Notes: generated by a model not told the origin, from the sequence alone. A stretch of DNA of 47,158 bases from Firmicutes bacterium UBA2530 (GCA_002340985.1 DDNC01000022.1:9707-56864); one strand, 5' to 3'; shown: positions 17,607 through 26,387, counted from the stretch's first letter. Made by a program: numbers and translations.

Positions 17607-18254
17607 CTATTTTTCCTTATGTTCACCGGTTATAGAAAATATAACCCATTCAGCGATATTTTCGGCATGATCGCCTATTCTTTCCAGGTATTTCGCAATC
17701 ATCAAAAGGTCGATGGCCTGCTCGCTGTTCTCTCTGCTTTCCTGCATTTTTTCTATAAGTTCCTGCTTAACTGTCTGAAATAATCCGTCTACAATATCGT
17801 CATCCCTGCATACTTCCGTTGCAAGTTCCTTATCTTTGCTTACGAAGGCATCTATACTTCTTTTAACCATGCTGATGGTTGCCTCCGCCATCTGCGGAAT
17901 ATGAACCAAATCCTTAATAAACTTCTGATCAACCATATATTTTGCAATTTCAGCTATATCCTCGGCATTATCACCTATTCTCTCCATATCGGTAATCATT
18001 TTAAGAGCAGTGCTTATAACCCTCAGGTCTGACGCTACCGGCTGCTGTTGAAGCAACAATCTCAGGCAATGGCTTTCAATGGTTTTTTCCATTTGGTCAA
18101 TTTCAATTTCCAGCTCGTTTACTTTCTTAACAAGCATTAAATCCTGTTCAATAAGCGCCTTGGCACTTGATTCTATGGAATCTTCTATAAGGCTTCCCAT
18201 TTTTATAAGCTCAAGATTCAGGTTCTCAAGCTCCGTATCAAATCTGTTTCGCAT
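17607..18254 (-). CDS. phoU: Phosphate signalling and transport regulator PhoU
   Basis: 215-residue all-helical protein made of two repeated three-helix PhoU units, each with the family acidic/metal motif ERIGDNAEDIAE (about 90-101) and ERIGDHAENIAEW (about 190-202). It bridges the Pst transporter and PhoR, damping the Pho response when phosphate is plentiful. GGAGG 4-5 bases before ATG 18254. It sits between pstB and phoP, as expected. Confidence 0.96.
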   Translation of the reverse strand: MRNRFDTELENLNLELIKMGSLIEDSIESSAKALIEQDLMLVKKVNELEIEIDQMEKTIESHCLRLLLQQQPVASDLRVISTALKMITDMERIGDNAEDIAEIAKYMVDQKFIKDLVHIPQMAEATISMVKRSIDAFVSKDKELATEVCRDDDIVDGLFQTVKQELIEKMQESRENSEQAIDLLMIAKYLERIGDHAENIAEWVIFSITGEHKEK

Positions 18255-18266
18255 TTTACCTCCCGT

Positions 18267-19025
18267 TTATCCGAATCTTCCGGTTATATAATCTTCAGTC
18301 TTTTTGTTTGCAGGCATTGAAAACAGTTTCTCTGTCTCGTCAAATTCAATTACCTCACCATGAAGGAAAAAGCCTGTTTTATCAGAAATTCTTGTAGCCT
18401 GCTGCATATTGTGAGTAACTATTACAATTGTATAATTATTTTTGATTTCTACAATCAGATCTTCTATTTTCATTGTTGATATGGGATCCAGCGCCGACGT
18501 TGGCTCATCCAGCAATATTACCTCCGGATTCACAGAAAATGCTCTGGCAATGCAAAGCCTCTGCTGCTGTCCCCCTGATAATCCCAGAGCGCTTTTTTTC
18601 AGTCTGTCTTTAACTTCATCCCACATTGCCGCCGCACGAAGGCTCTGTTCCACTATTTCATCCAGTCTTGACTTCGATTTTATCCCATGTGTCCTCGGCC
18701 CGTAAGCCACATTTTCATATATGCTCATAGGGAAAGGATTCGGCTTTTGAAATACCATTCCCACTCTTTTTCTCAACAATGTGGCATCCATGTTCTTGTA
18801 TATATCCACATCATCCAGAAGGATTTTTCCTGTTATTTTAACTCCTTCAACCAAATCGTTCATTCTGTTCAGCGATTTCAGCAAAGTCGATTTTCCGCAC
18901 CCTGAGGGTCCGATAAAGGCAGTGACTTCATTTTCTTTTATATTCATATTTATATTTTTGAGAGCTTGAAACTCTCCATAATATAAATCTACATTTTCTA
19001 TTTTAATTTTATCCTTATTTATCAT
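18267..19025 (-). CDS. pstB: Phosphate ABC transporter ATP-binding protein PstB
   Basis: 252-residue ABC ATPase energising phosphate import: Walker A GPSGCGKST, Q-loop region VFQKPNPFPMSIYENVAYG (PstB-typical), signature LSGGQQQR, Walker B VILLDEPTSALD and H-loop VTHN. The NPFPMSIYEN stretch separates PstB from other importers. Its ATG overlaps the pstA stop as ATGA. Confidence 0.97.
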   Translation of the reverse strand: MINKDKIKIENVDLYYGEFQALKNINMNIKENEVTAFIGPSGCGKSTLLKSLNRMNDLVEGVKITGKILLDDVDIYKNMDATLLRKRVGMVFQKPNPFPMSIYENVAYGPRTHGIKSKSRLDEIVEQSLRAAAMWDEVKDRLKKSALGLSGGQQQRLCIARAFSVNPEVILLDEPTSALDPISTMKIEDLIVEIKNNYTIVIVTHNMQQATRISDKTGFFLHGEVIEFDETEKLFSMPANKKTEDYITGRFG

Positions 19026-19891
19026 TGTTCTCTCCCTATTTTGCCTGCAAGCTTAGTTGCCGCCATGTTTACCGCAAACACTATTATTATGAGAATAGCT
19101 CCCGTCGCAAATGCCATGTCCTTATGATGAGGAAGTCCTTCTCCGGCCAGCATGTACATATGAATTGCCAATGTCCTCTGAGAGGCCGTCAAATCCAAAG
19201 TAGGAGATTTTAAAACATTCGTGCCGCTGGTAAAAATCAGTGCCGCCGATTCACCCACAATACGCCCTATGGCTAAAATCACCCCTGAAAGTATTCCCGG
19301 CATGGCTGTCGGCAGGACTATTTTGAATACTGTCCTAAGTCTTGTGGCACCCAGTCCCAGACTCCCCTCTCTGTACATATCGGGAACAGCCTTGATAGCT
19401 TCCTCAGACGAACTTATAATTACTGGAAGTATCATTATAGATACAGTGCAAATGCCGGATAAAACTGATGTTCTGAATCCCAGAATACCAACAAAGAATA
19501 TCATTCCGAACAATCCGTACACAATAGACGGAATTCCCGCCAAGGTATCCACTGCAAGCCTTATAACCTTAACCGCCCTGTTGCCTCTTCGGGCATATTC
19601 AGTAAGATAAATAGCACAGAATACGCCTATGGGCAATGCTGCAGCAAGTGAAATCACAATTATTTCTATTGTGGCAATAATTGAAGAAAAAGCAGATAGA
19701 GTCTCCGAATCATATTGCCCGAAAAGGAACTTCATATTTATATTTGGAATTCCTCTCACAAGTATAAATAAAAGTATATATACTAAAATTCCCACTGTCA
19801 ATATGCCGCAAAGCCAAATAAGTGCTTTCAAGGCAAAAGAATGCGCCTTTCTTTTCTTTAAATACTTTTCATCTTGAGTTCTTTCAGTCAT
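19022..19891 (-). CDS. pstA: Phosphate ABC transporter permease PstA
   Basis: 289-residue membrane permease with about six helices and the EAA-like loop EGSLGLGATRLRTVFKIVLPTAMPGI; YGLFGMIFF and GRIVGESAALIF are PstA-typical. Charged N-terminus KYLKKRKAH is cytosolic. ATG 19891 has GGAGG 6-7 bases upstream. It follows pstC after 9 bases and overlaps pstB by 4. Confidence 0.96.
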   Translation of the reverse strand: MTERTQDEKYLKKRKAHSFALKALIWLCGILTVGILVYILLFILVRGIPNINMKFLFGQYDSETLSAFSSIIATIEIIVISLAAALPIGVFCAIYLTEYARRGNRAVKVIRLAVDTLAGIPSIVYGLFGMIFFVGILGFRTSVLSGICTVSIMILPVIISSSEEAIKAVPDMYREGSLGLGATRLRTVFKIVLPTAMPGILSGVILAIGRIVGESAALIFTSGTNVLKSPTLDLTASQRTLAIHMYMLAGEGLPHHKDMAFATGAILIIIVFAVNMAATKLAGKIGREQ

Positions 19892-19900
19892 AGCCGCCTC

Positions 19901-20800
19901 CTAATTCCTTGATGATTTTGACTTGAGCAGGCTCAATGTCGTATTCAGTATTATGATGAATACAAAGAGCACCACACCGGTACCTATGAGAGATGCCTCA
20001 TGAAGACCTGAAGCATAGCTCATTTCAGTAACAATATTTGTAGTCAGAGTCCTTATAGGCTTCAGTAAAGCAATCTTATTCAGAGGCATAACAGAGTTTC
20101 CCGCCACCATTACCACAGCCATTGTTTCTCCTACGGCCCTGCCTATGCCTAAAATAATCGACGTGAGAACTCCGGACTTAGCAGCCGGAACCACAACTCT
20201 AAATACCGTTTCTTCCTTAGTGGCGCCAAGACCCAGCGATCCCTCCGCATAGCTTGACGGAACCGCCCTTATTGAAGATTCGCTTATGGATATCACCGTT
20301 GGAAGTATCATTATTCCAAGAATAATAGAAGAGGACAATATGCTGAAGCCGTTTCCTCCAAAGCTCTCTCTCACAAAGGGAACAACTATCTCCATACCGA
20401 AAAATCCGTAAATTATTGAAGGTATTCCTGCAAGTAGGTTTACTGCCGGTTTCACAATCCTGTACAGGCTGTCCGGACAAAATTCTGCAAGAAATACCGC
20501 GCACAAAAGACCTATGGGAACGCCTATTACAATTGCCCCCGCCGTTACATACATGCTTCCCACAATCATGGACAATATGCCGTAGGACGCAGGAACGTTA
20601 GCCGGTCCCCACTTTTCATTAAAAACAAAGTTCATAAACCCTATTTCAGCAATAGCCGGTATTCCTCTCAAAAGAAGGAAGAGACAGATGGCAATTACCG
20701 CCATGACTGAAACCAATGCAGATATAAAAAACATTATCTGCATTACATTTTCATATAAATTTATCTTGTGTTCTGTATTAGTTATTTTACTTCTGACCAT
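19901..20800 (-). CDS. pstC: Phosphate ABC transporter permease PstC
   Basis: 299-residue permease, the PstA partner: about six membrane helices, GVPIGLLCAVFLAEFCP, LLAGIPSIIYGFFGMEIVVPF, EGSLGLGATKEETVFRVVVPAAKSGV and GRAVGETMAVVMVAGN. The start codon lies within the last 19 bases of pstS; the ribosome site is weak (GGCGAAATAACC), so expression probably depends on coupling to pstS translation. Confidence 0.96.
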   Translation of the reverse strand: MVRSKITNTEHKINLYENVMQIMFFISALVSVMAVIAICLFLLLRGIPAIAEIGFMNFVFNEKWGPANVPASYGILSMIVGSMYVTAGAIVIGVPIGLLCAVFLAEFCPDSLYRIVKPAVNLLAGIPSIIYGFFGMEIVVPFVRESFGGNGFSILSSSIILGIMILPTVISISESSIRAVPSSYAEGSLGLGATKEETVFRVVVPAAKSGVLTSIILGIGRAVGETMAVVMVAGNSVMPLNKIALLKPIRTLTTNIVTEMSYASGLHEASLIGTGVVLFVFIIILNTTLSLLKSKSSRN

Positions 20801-21660
20801 TTGGTTATTTCGCCTGTGTATATTTTTGTGATGTCGCCTCCGCTCAGGCTGTCGAATGGGTTATCGTTGTTCACTATTACCGCAATGCCATCTATTGCAA
20901 GTATGTGTCTGTTTAATTGCTTTGCCTCTTCGTCCTTCAGTTCTCTCGATGACATTCCTATGTCGTATGAACCGTCAACAGCTGCCTTTATTCCCTGTGA
21001 AGAGCCGTTTGACTGCATTTCAAATTTTACATCGGGATTGAGCTGCTGATATGCCTCCTGAAGCTTTTCCATAAGTGGAGTTACAGATGTTGAGCCTGCA
21101 ACCTTGATTGTACCCGACATGCCCGATGATGTATATTCCGCGGACGCTTCACCTGAAGCTATATATTTCATATCATTTACTATTTTCTGTCCCTGTGCTG
21201 ATTCAGCAAATTTCATAAAATCCTTGACAAGATTGTTTTCACTTCCCTTTGTAACCAGCAAAAATGGTCTTGATACCGAATATGTTCCTGATTTTACATT
21301 TTCAGCTGTCGGTTTCACTCCGTCAACTGCAACCGCTTTTGTTCTTTCACTTACAGAGCCCAAGGAAATATATCCGATTGCATATTTATCGCCTTCAACA
21401 GCAGTTATAACTTTATCTGTTCCGTCAAATTCTATCGCTCCCACCACGAGGTTATCGACCTGTGTTTCTCCCTGTTTCTTTATTATTCCCATTATTTCAT
21501 GAAACGCACCCCTTGTTCCCGAAGCTGCATCCCTTGCCACAACTGTTATATCTTTATCACTATTAAACTCGAATGATTCTTGTTTTTCTGAGCATGCTGA
21601 TAAAATCAACATTGTCGTTAATACAAGCAATATTATTTTAGTTGTTTTATTTCTATACAT
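20782..21660 (-). CDS. pstS: Circularly permuted phosphate-binding lipoprotein PstS
   Basis: 292-residue lipoprotein (signal segment 8-22, lipobox LSAC with Cys23) that should bind phosphate for PstCA. Its halves are in the reverse of the usual order. Residues 37-165 hold what is normally the second half: ITVVARDAASGTRGAFHE (phosphate-binding SGTRG at 47-51), YAIGYISLGSV, and the SRPFLLVTKG...FAESAQGQ end. Residues 183-292 hold the normal first half: GTIKVAGSTSVTPL, SNGSSQGIKA, DIGMSSRELK, DGIAVIVNNDNP and IYTGEITKWSEV, where the protein stops. A flexible A/S/T/Y linker (about 169-182) joins the original termini. Both halves are complete and the stop overlaps pstC, so this is not a frameshift. 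Placement as first gene of pst supports the role. Confidence 0.9.
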   Translation of the reverse strand: MYRNKTTKIILLVLTTMLILSACSEKQESFEFNSDKDITVVARDAASGTRGAFHEIMGIIKKQGETQVDNLVVGAIEFDGTDKVITAVEGDKYAIGYISLGSVSERTKAVAVDGVKPTAENVKSGTYSVSRPFLLVTKGSENNLVKDFMKFAESAQGQKIVNDMKYIASGEASAEYTSSGMSGTIKVAGSTSVTPLMEKLQEAYQQLNPDVKFEMQSNGSSQGIKAAVDGSYDIGMSSRELKDEEAKQLNRHILAIDGIAVIVNNDNPFDSLSGGDITKIYTGEITKWSEVK

Positions 21661-21736
21661 TCTTTCTCCTCCTTATTATTTATTATTTACATTACATTGA
21701 ATATAATTTACAAACGTAAAAAAAACACACATGCAA

Positions 21737-21753
21737 TGTAAAATTTATGTAAA
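21737..21753 (-). promoter_or_regulatory. Putative Pho box upstream of pstS
   Basis: Minus strand has two TTTACAT units with an 11-base period (21753-21748 and 21742-21737 for TTTACA), as expected for PhoP direct repeats of TT(A/T)ACA form, about 80 bases before the pstS start. Further TAATGTAAAT-type sequence lies at 21685-21695. Confidence 0.6.
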
Positions 21754-21772
21754 ATAATTTCTCAAAACGACA

Positions 21773-21812
21773 AAAATGGCGCCTGAATTTATCATCCAAG
21801 CGCCATTTGGCA
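21773..21812 (-). terminator. Terminator of nhaC
   Basis: Minus strand AAATGGCGC pairs with GCGCCATTT around a 17-base loop and is followed by TTTTT (running into the stem end), 30 bases after the nhaC stop. It insulates nhaC from the pst promoter region. Confidence 0.8.
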
Positions 21813-21841
21813 GTTCTCTTTTATTTTATTATAATCAGAAT

Positions 21842-23338
21842 TTATACGCTTAAGCTGTGACTCTTTCTATAATCAGCAACATATTCCTCAAGTTCTCTCG
21901 ATGATTTCTTAAGTTTCATCGGACGTACATACTGTTCTGACGAAGGATCTTCCTCAATAGTCATAATTGAGAATCCTGCGTATGCGTACAGCACCGAAAC
22001 CACCGGGCTCAGAAGGTTGAAAAATGTATATGGCAAATAGGCAAATGTAGGAACTCCCAAAAATCCGGACATTGTAGCACCACATGTGTTCCACGGAACA
22101 AGCGCACCTGTTACTGTACCTGAATCTTCAAGTGTTCTGGAAAGATTTCTTGGTGCCAAGCCCCTTTCCTTATATTCGTCCTTGAACATTTTTCCCGGAA
22201 GTGCAATAGCCAGATACTGGTCTGCACAAAGTATATTTACAAATAAGCATGATACAACAGTTACCAGCACAAGTGATCCTGTGCTCTTTGCCTTGTTAAG
22301 AAGATTTCCGGCTATACAGCCCATCATTCCTGTAACTTCCAGAATACCTCCGAATGTAAGTGCACACATAATAAGAGATATTGTCCACATCATGCTTTGC
22401 ATTCCTCCGTTTGTCAGCAATTCATCAACCATTGCATGACCTGATTCAGCCGCTACTCCGTTTTGTATGGCATCAATTATGGCGCCGAGATCTCCGCCCT
22501 GGAATATCATACAGATTGCGCCTAATGCAACACCCATAATAAGTCCCGGTATAGCCGGAACCTTCAATGCTACAGCTGCAATTGTTATTACAGGAACAAG
22601 AAGCAATAACGGGTTAATTACGTAAATGCTCTGAATAGCATCAAGTATTCCCTGAATTTCTCCCGTATTGAGGTCATGACCTCTGTATTTAAGTCCCAGC
22701 ACAAAGTATATCACAAATGCTATTAAGTATGATAAGCCTGTAGTGTAAATCATGTGCTTAATGTGATCAAACAAAGTTGAACCTGCCATTGCAGGTGCAA
22801 GATTTGTCGTATCTGACAAAGGAGACATTTTATCTCCGAAATAAGCACCCGATATTATTGCTCCTGCAGCAAGAGGAACAGAAACACCCAATCCCTGTCC
22901 TACACCTATAAGAGCAACGCCAACCGTACCTGCTGTAGTCCATGAACTGCCTGTTGCCAATGAAACAACGCTGCAAAGAATCATGGATGCCGCAAGGAAG
23001 AACGTCGGAGATAAGATTTTTAATCCATAGTAAATCAGCGTAGGAACAATACCGCCGCCAATCCATGTTCCAATTAACATACCTATAATTGCAAGTATTA
23101 ATATCGCCTGCATTACACTGCCAATGGAATCAATAATTCCCTTCTCAATTTCTTCCCAGCTGTATCCAAGAGAATACACCGCAATAAAGGATGCAACCGC
23201 AGCACCAAATAATATAGGAATGTGAGGGTCTGCGCCGAATTTAATAATTGATACCGACAATGCTGCAACGACTGCCAAAACAGGAATTATGGATATTCCT
23301 AATGTGGCTTGTTTTTTTTGCTTTGGAACTTTACTCAT
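21842..23338 (-). CDS. nhaC: Na+/H+ antiporter NhaC family
   Basis: 498-residue membrane protein of the NhaC (ArsB/NhaD superfamily) group, exchanging Na+ for H+; some relatives exchange malate/lactate or histidine/histamine-type substrates. About eleven to twelve helices are visible; typical features are GTWIGGGIVPTLIYYGL, SSWTTAGTVGVALIGVG, GAYFGDKMSPLSDTTNLAP and PWNTCGATM. ATG 23338 has TTGGAGG 6 bases upstream; a frame extension to 23365 lies before that site and is not used. Single gene with a terminator. Substrate specificity is uncertain. Confidence 0.88.
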   Translation of the reverse strand: MSKVPKQKKQATLGISIIPVLAVVAALSVSIIKFGADPHIPILFGAAVASFIAVYSLGYSWEEIEKGIIDSIGSVMQAILILAIIGMLIGTWIGGGIVPTLIYYGLKILSPTFFLAASMILCSVVSLATGSSWTTAGTVGVALIGVGQGLGVSVPLAAGAIISGAYFGDKMSPLSDTTNLAPAMAGSTLFDHIKHMIYTTGLSYLIAFVIYFVLGLKYRGHDLNTGEIQGILDAIQSIYVINPLLLLVPVITIAAVALKVPAIPGLIMGVALGAICMIFQGGDLGAIIDAIQNGVAAESGHAMVDELLTNGGMQSMMWTISLIMCALTFGGILEVTGMMGCIAGNLLNKAKSTGSLVLVTVVSCLFVNILCADQYLAIALPGKMFKDEYKERGLAPRNLSRTLEDSGTVTGALVPWNTCGATMSGFLGVPTFAYLPYTFFNLLSPVVSVLYAYAGFSIMTIEEDPSSEQYVRPMKLKKSSRELEEYVADYRKSHSLSV

Positions 23339-23613
23339 AATAATCCTCCAAGTTTTTTTATGCACTTAAATTAATGATGACACAAATAAACTATAGCCAT
23401 AAATCTTCATAATTAAAAAGTAAATCACCTGTGTCAAAATAAATCAAATGCATATTATGCACTAAAAACACATTCATTATGAATACGTTTTTTCATGCAC
23501 CTTTATATTAGCACAAGATATGCAATTTGTAAATAAAAAAATACGTAATCGTCATAAATAGTCACAAAATTTATAAAAACACTTTTTTGTCATTGCGCAA
23601 ATATATTTATAAA
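23339..23613. other. Long AT-rich upstream region of nhaC
   Basis: About 275 bases without a gene. It contains a TTGACA at about 23429-23434 (minus) with only a poor -10, and several short palindromes (TGCATA-TTATGCA near 23450, ATTCATTATGAAT near 23471-23483). No riboswitch was recognised. The palindromes may be operator sites. Confidence 0.35.
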
Positions 23614-23645
23614 AGCAGCAATCTCAATAAACTCCGAGATTGCTG
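23614..23645 (-). terminator. Terminator of glnA
   Basis: Minus strand GCAGCAATCTC pairs with GAGATTGCTGC (11 bp) around a 10-base loop, followed by TTTT, six bases after the glnA stop. Confidence 0.88.
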
Positions 23646-23651
23646 CCTTCA

Positions 23652-25541
23652 TTAAAATATATTATTTCTGTAATCAATATACAGAGCCCTGATTTCAGTC
23701 ATTTTTTCATTCATTTGCTTCTGAAGCTCAGATGCAGCATCATAATCCCCATCCTTAATCGCTGTCTTAATTTTGGTGAATATGCACTTTTTGGTCATAC
23801 TGTCTTTCATAAGCTTTGTTTTTAAATAAATAATTTTTTCCCAATTTACGACATCCAGGTCAGTTGAATGGTCCTGCTCGTTATGAAGCTTTACGAATGT
23901 TTTTAGAAGCATTATATTGTCGTGGACTATTCTTCCCGTCAGCTCATTCTTCCACTTCTGCATTGTTGATTCCTTAAATGAATTAATAAGCTTATCTGTA
24001 AAAACCTCTCCTGCCTTCAATACCTGCTGCTTCAATTCGCATGATGAAAAACCGTTCAGGTTTTCCCAAACTGTTGCAGGCGCTATGCCATACAGCTTAT
24101 TTCTTTCTTCCTGAGTGTATTTTTCGAAGACATCCTCTTCACTTCTGTATTCTCTGAACTTTTCCAGATATACCGCATCTTCCCCGTATTTCTTTGATAT
24201 TTCCTTCTCAAGATCTTCACAGTTAAGCTTGGCAGATACAACATTTTTGATGCCGTCAAGCATTGCCTGATATGATGCCGCTATTACCAGGTATGTATTT
24301 GAATATGGATTTGGCGACCTAAGTTCAAACCTTATGGCACCGGAATTATTTATGTCTCTTATAACTCCAACAAGCACCGATCTGTTTCTTGACGGTGATT
24401 CCTTAGTTCCTCCCAACGAAGTAACTATGCATACAGGAGCTTCAAATCCGGGCTTAAGCCTGTTAAACGCATCATTTGTGGCAGTCACTATGGGATTCAT
24501 GACCTCATAGTTCTTAAGAAGTCCCATAAGCGCCCCGTATCCTATTTCGCTGAGATAATCCTTTCTTACATCCTTTGGAGAGAATAAATTAATCCTCTTT
24601 CCATTCTTAAGCTTTACGGCAACGCCGAGATGAGTATGCTCCCCGTTTCCCGCAACACCTTCTATGGGCTTAGCCTTAAAAAGCACCTCAAGACCATGAT
24701 GCCTGAATTGGTCCTCAATAATTTCTCTCACAAACATCTCGTTATCGGCAGTTTGAAGTGATTCCGAAAATCTCCAGTCTATTTCAAGCTGCTCCATTAC
24801 ATGAGTTATTCTGCCCTTGGAATCTATTTTATTAGCAATGCCGCCGACCTCCTTGTGCGCCATCTCAGGTTTTAAATCGTAGCGCTCAAGCTGATCCATT
24901 ATCTTTTCAAGAACCGTTCTTACTGTACCCATGGTTCTCTTCCAGTATTGCTCCTTCAAAATCTGTGATGTATGAAGCTCTTCAAAATCAGCGCTTTGCT
25001 CCGGAGTTTTCACCCACATTTCAAGCTCTGTTGCAGAGGTAAGCAGCACATCTTCTATTTCTTCATATTTAAATCCGTAATCTTTGGAGATATGAGAATT
25101 GTTTTTCAGTATTTCCAGTATCTGAGATTTGAAATGCTCTGTTGCTCTCTTAAGAATTGATCTCGAACAAACCTGTTCATTGCTGTGTATAATAAAAGAA
25201 GGAATTTTTAAAGTACCTACAGGAAGTCCCGTTTCATCGTTGTAATATTCGTAGTTGTAATCGATGAACCAATTACAGTCTAAGTCAGGAAGTATATCGA
25301 CTCTCGCATCGTTTAAATCTGCAATACCCTGAAGTTCAACACTCGATCCGTCTGTTTGAATTCCGTACTTCAGCATATCTTCCATATCTCTTATAAACAA
25401 CTTTATAGGTATTTTTTCATCTGTTCCGTTGCCGCCTATATCGACGCCCATAAATGAAACAAATTGTATTTCGGAATGCTCTTCAAGTATTTTTGTCAGC
25501 TCCGCAATACCGTGGTGTTCAGGCTTTATTGTGTAAATCAT
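23652..25541 (-). CDS. glnA: Glutamine synthetase, long clostridial form
   Basis: ATP-dependent synthesis of glutamine from glutamate and ammonia. GSI-like core: DGSSVELQGIADLNDARVD near the N-terminus, ELEMWVKTP metal-site segment, AGNGEHTHLGV (metal-binding His), NAFNRLKPGFEAP and FELRSPNPYSNTYL near the catalytic Arg. At 629 residues it is about 180 longer than ordinary GSI: a helical, charged C-terminal region follows residue ~440 (QEERNKLYG, ELQKQMNEKMTEIRALY). I recall similarly long forms in Clostridium. ATG 25541 has GGAGGAG 8 bases upstream; a TTG two codons before is too near. No glnR or nitrogen genes adjoin. Confidence 0.9.
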   Translation of the reverse strand: MIYTIKPEHHGIAELTKILEEHSEIQFVSFMGVDIGGNGTDEKIPIKLFIRDMEDMLKYGIQTDGSSVELQGIADLNDARVDILPDLDCNWFIDYNYEYYNDETGLPVGTLKIPSFIIHSNEQVCSRSILKRATEHFKSQILEILKNNSHISKDYGFKYEEIEDVLLTSATELEMWVKTPEQSADFEELHTSQILKEQYWKRTMGTVRTVLEKIMDQLERYDLKPEMAHKEVGGIANKIDSKGRITHVMEQLEIDWRFSESLQTADNEMFVREIIEDQFRHHGLEVLFKAKPIEGVAGNGEHTHLGVAVKLKNGKRINLFSPKDVRKDYLSEIGYGALMGLLKNYEVMNPIVTATNDAFNRLKPGFEAPVCIVTSLGGTKESPSRNRSVLVGVIRDINNSGAIRFELRSPNPYSNTYLVIAASYQAMLDGIKNVVSAKLNCEDLEKEISKKYGEDAVYLEKFREYRSEEDVFEKYTQEERNKLYGIAPATVWENLNGFSSCELKQQVLKAGEVFTDKLINSFKESTMQKWKNELTGRIVHDNIMLLKTFVKLHNEQDHSTDLDVVNWEKIIYLKTKLMKDSMTKKCIFTKIKTAIKDGDYDAASELQKQMNEKMTEIRALYIDYRNNIF

Positions 25542-25574
25542 CTGCAATTCTCCTCCTTAATTTTTTTATAGGGT

Positions 25575-25603
25575 ATTTTAACATATAAAAAAATTAAATG
25601 CAA
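25575..25603 (-). promoter_or_regulatory. Candidate glnA promoter overlapping a terminator stem
   Basis: Minus strand TTGCAT (25603-25598), 17-base spacer, TAAAAT (25580-25575), 34 bases before the glnA ATG. The -35 lies in the 3' arm of the upstream terminator hairpin. Confidence 0.5.
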
Positions 25604-25623
25604 TAATATAATTTGCATTTAAT
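25586..25623 (-). terminator. Terminator of the HAD phosphatase gene
   Basis: Minus strand ATTAAATGCAA pairs with TTGCATTTAAT (11 bp, AT-rich) around a short loop, followed by TTTTTT. It lies 28 bases after the HAD stop. Confidence 0.65.
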
Positions 25624-25650
25624 CGAATTTTTTTTATTTTTTTTAAACGC

Positions 25651-26289
25651 TCATTCGTATTTTTTTTTGCATATTTCAATAAGCTCTGAAGGAGTGTATA
25701 TAAGGAATTCAGGATTATGCTTTTTTAAGCTTTCAACCGTATTATATCCCCATGCCACAGATGCTATATCAATTCCTGTGTTCTTTGCGGCATTTATATC
25801 TCTTATTTCATCTCCGACGTAGAGAACCTCATTCGGGCTTATCTTTTCTTTTTTGATTATTTTTCTCATTTTCGTTTCTTTTCCAAACATTGAGGAACTT
25901 GCAAAAAAATCAAAAATATCTGCATTGTGCTCTTTAAGAAACATTTGAACATTCGTCTTTGAATTTGTAGTGAGAATTCCGGTCTTTATTCCCATTTCCT
26001 TAAGCTCTCTTACAACATCAAATATATCCGGCTTGCATGGCTTTATATTTTTCATATCCAGCTTAAGAAGGTTCTTTCCTCTTTTCAGCATGAAAGGCAG
26101 ATATCTTTTTTTAAGCTCAACATAATTAATAAGCTCACGGGCACTCATTTTCTTAATATGACCCAGTTCATCTATAGTAATATTTCTCAAGTTGTATTTT
26201 TCGGCAAGCTTCTGATATATAACAAAATTTACTTCTTCAGTGTCTGCCAGTGTTCCGTCAAAATCAAAAAATACATGTTTATATTTCAT
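25651..26289 (-). CDS. HAD-superfamily hydrolase (phosphoglycolate phosphatase-like)
   Basis: 212-residue HAD phosphatase: motif I HVFFDFDGTLADT with nucleophile Asp, cap helices (about 18-85), motif II GILTTNSKT, a motif III lysine in KEKISPNEVLYVGDE, and motif IV VGDEIRDINAAKNTG, ending in a VAWGYNTVESLKKHNPEFLI stretch as in Gph-like proteins. Substrate not deducible. Single gene with promoter and terminator; ATG 26289 has AAGGATGG 6 bases upstream. Confidence 0.85.
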   Translation of the reverse strand: MKYKHVFFDFDGTLADTEEVNFVIYQKLAEKYNLRNITIDELGHIKKMSARELINYVELKKRYLPFMLKRGKNLLKLDMKNIKPCKPDIFDVVRELKEMGIKTGILTTNSKTNVQMFLKEHNADIFDFFASSSMFGKETKMRKIIKKEKISPNEVLYVGDEIRDINAAKNTGIDIASVAWGYNTVESLKKHNPEFLIYTPSELIEICKKKYE

Positions 26290-26346
26290 GAATCCATCCT
26301 TATAACCAATATCAATAATAATACCATAATGAAGGTATATGCTTCA

Positions 26347-26375
26347 ACTATATTATATTTTATCCATGCAGTCAA
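26347..26375 (-). promoter_or_regulatory. Candidate promoter of the HAD gene
   Basis: Minus strand TTGACT (26375-26370), 17-base spacer, TATAGT (26352-26347), ~58 bases before the start codon. Confidence 0.6.
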
Positions 26376-26387
26376 TTTTTACTTTTA

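Noticed and set aside
20782..21660. PstS order explained by frameshift or assembly error
   Set aside because: A single open frame spans signal peptide, both halves and linker, with a coupled downstream gene.
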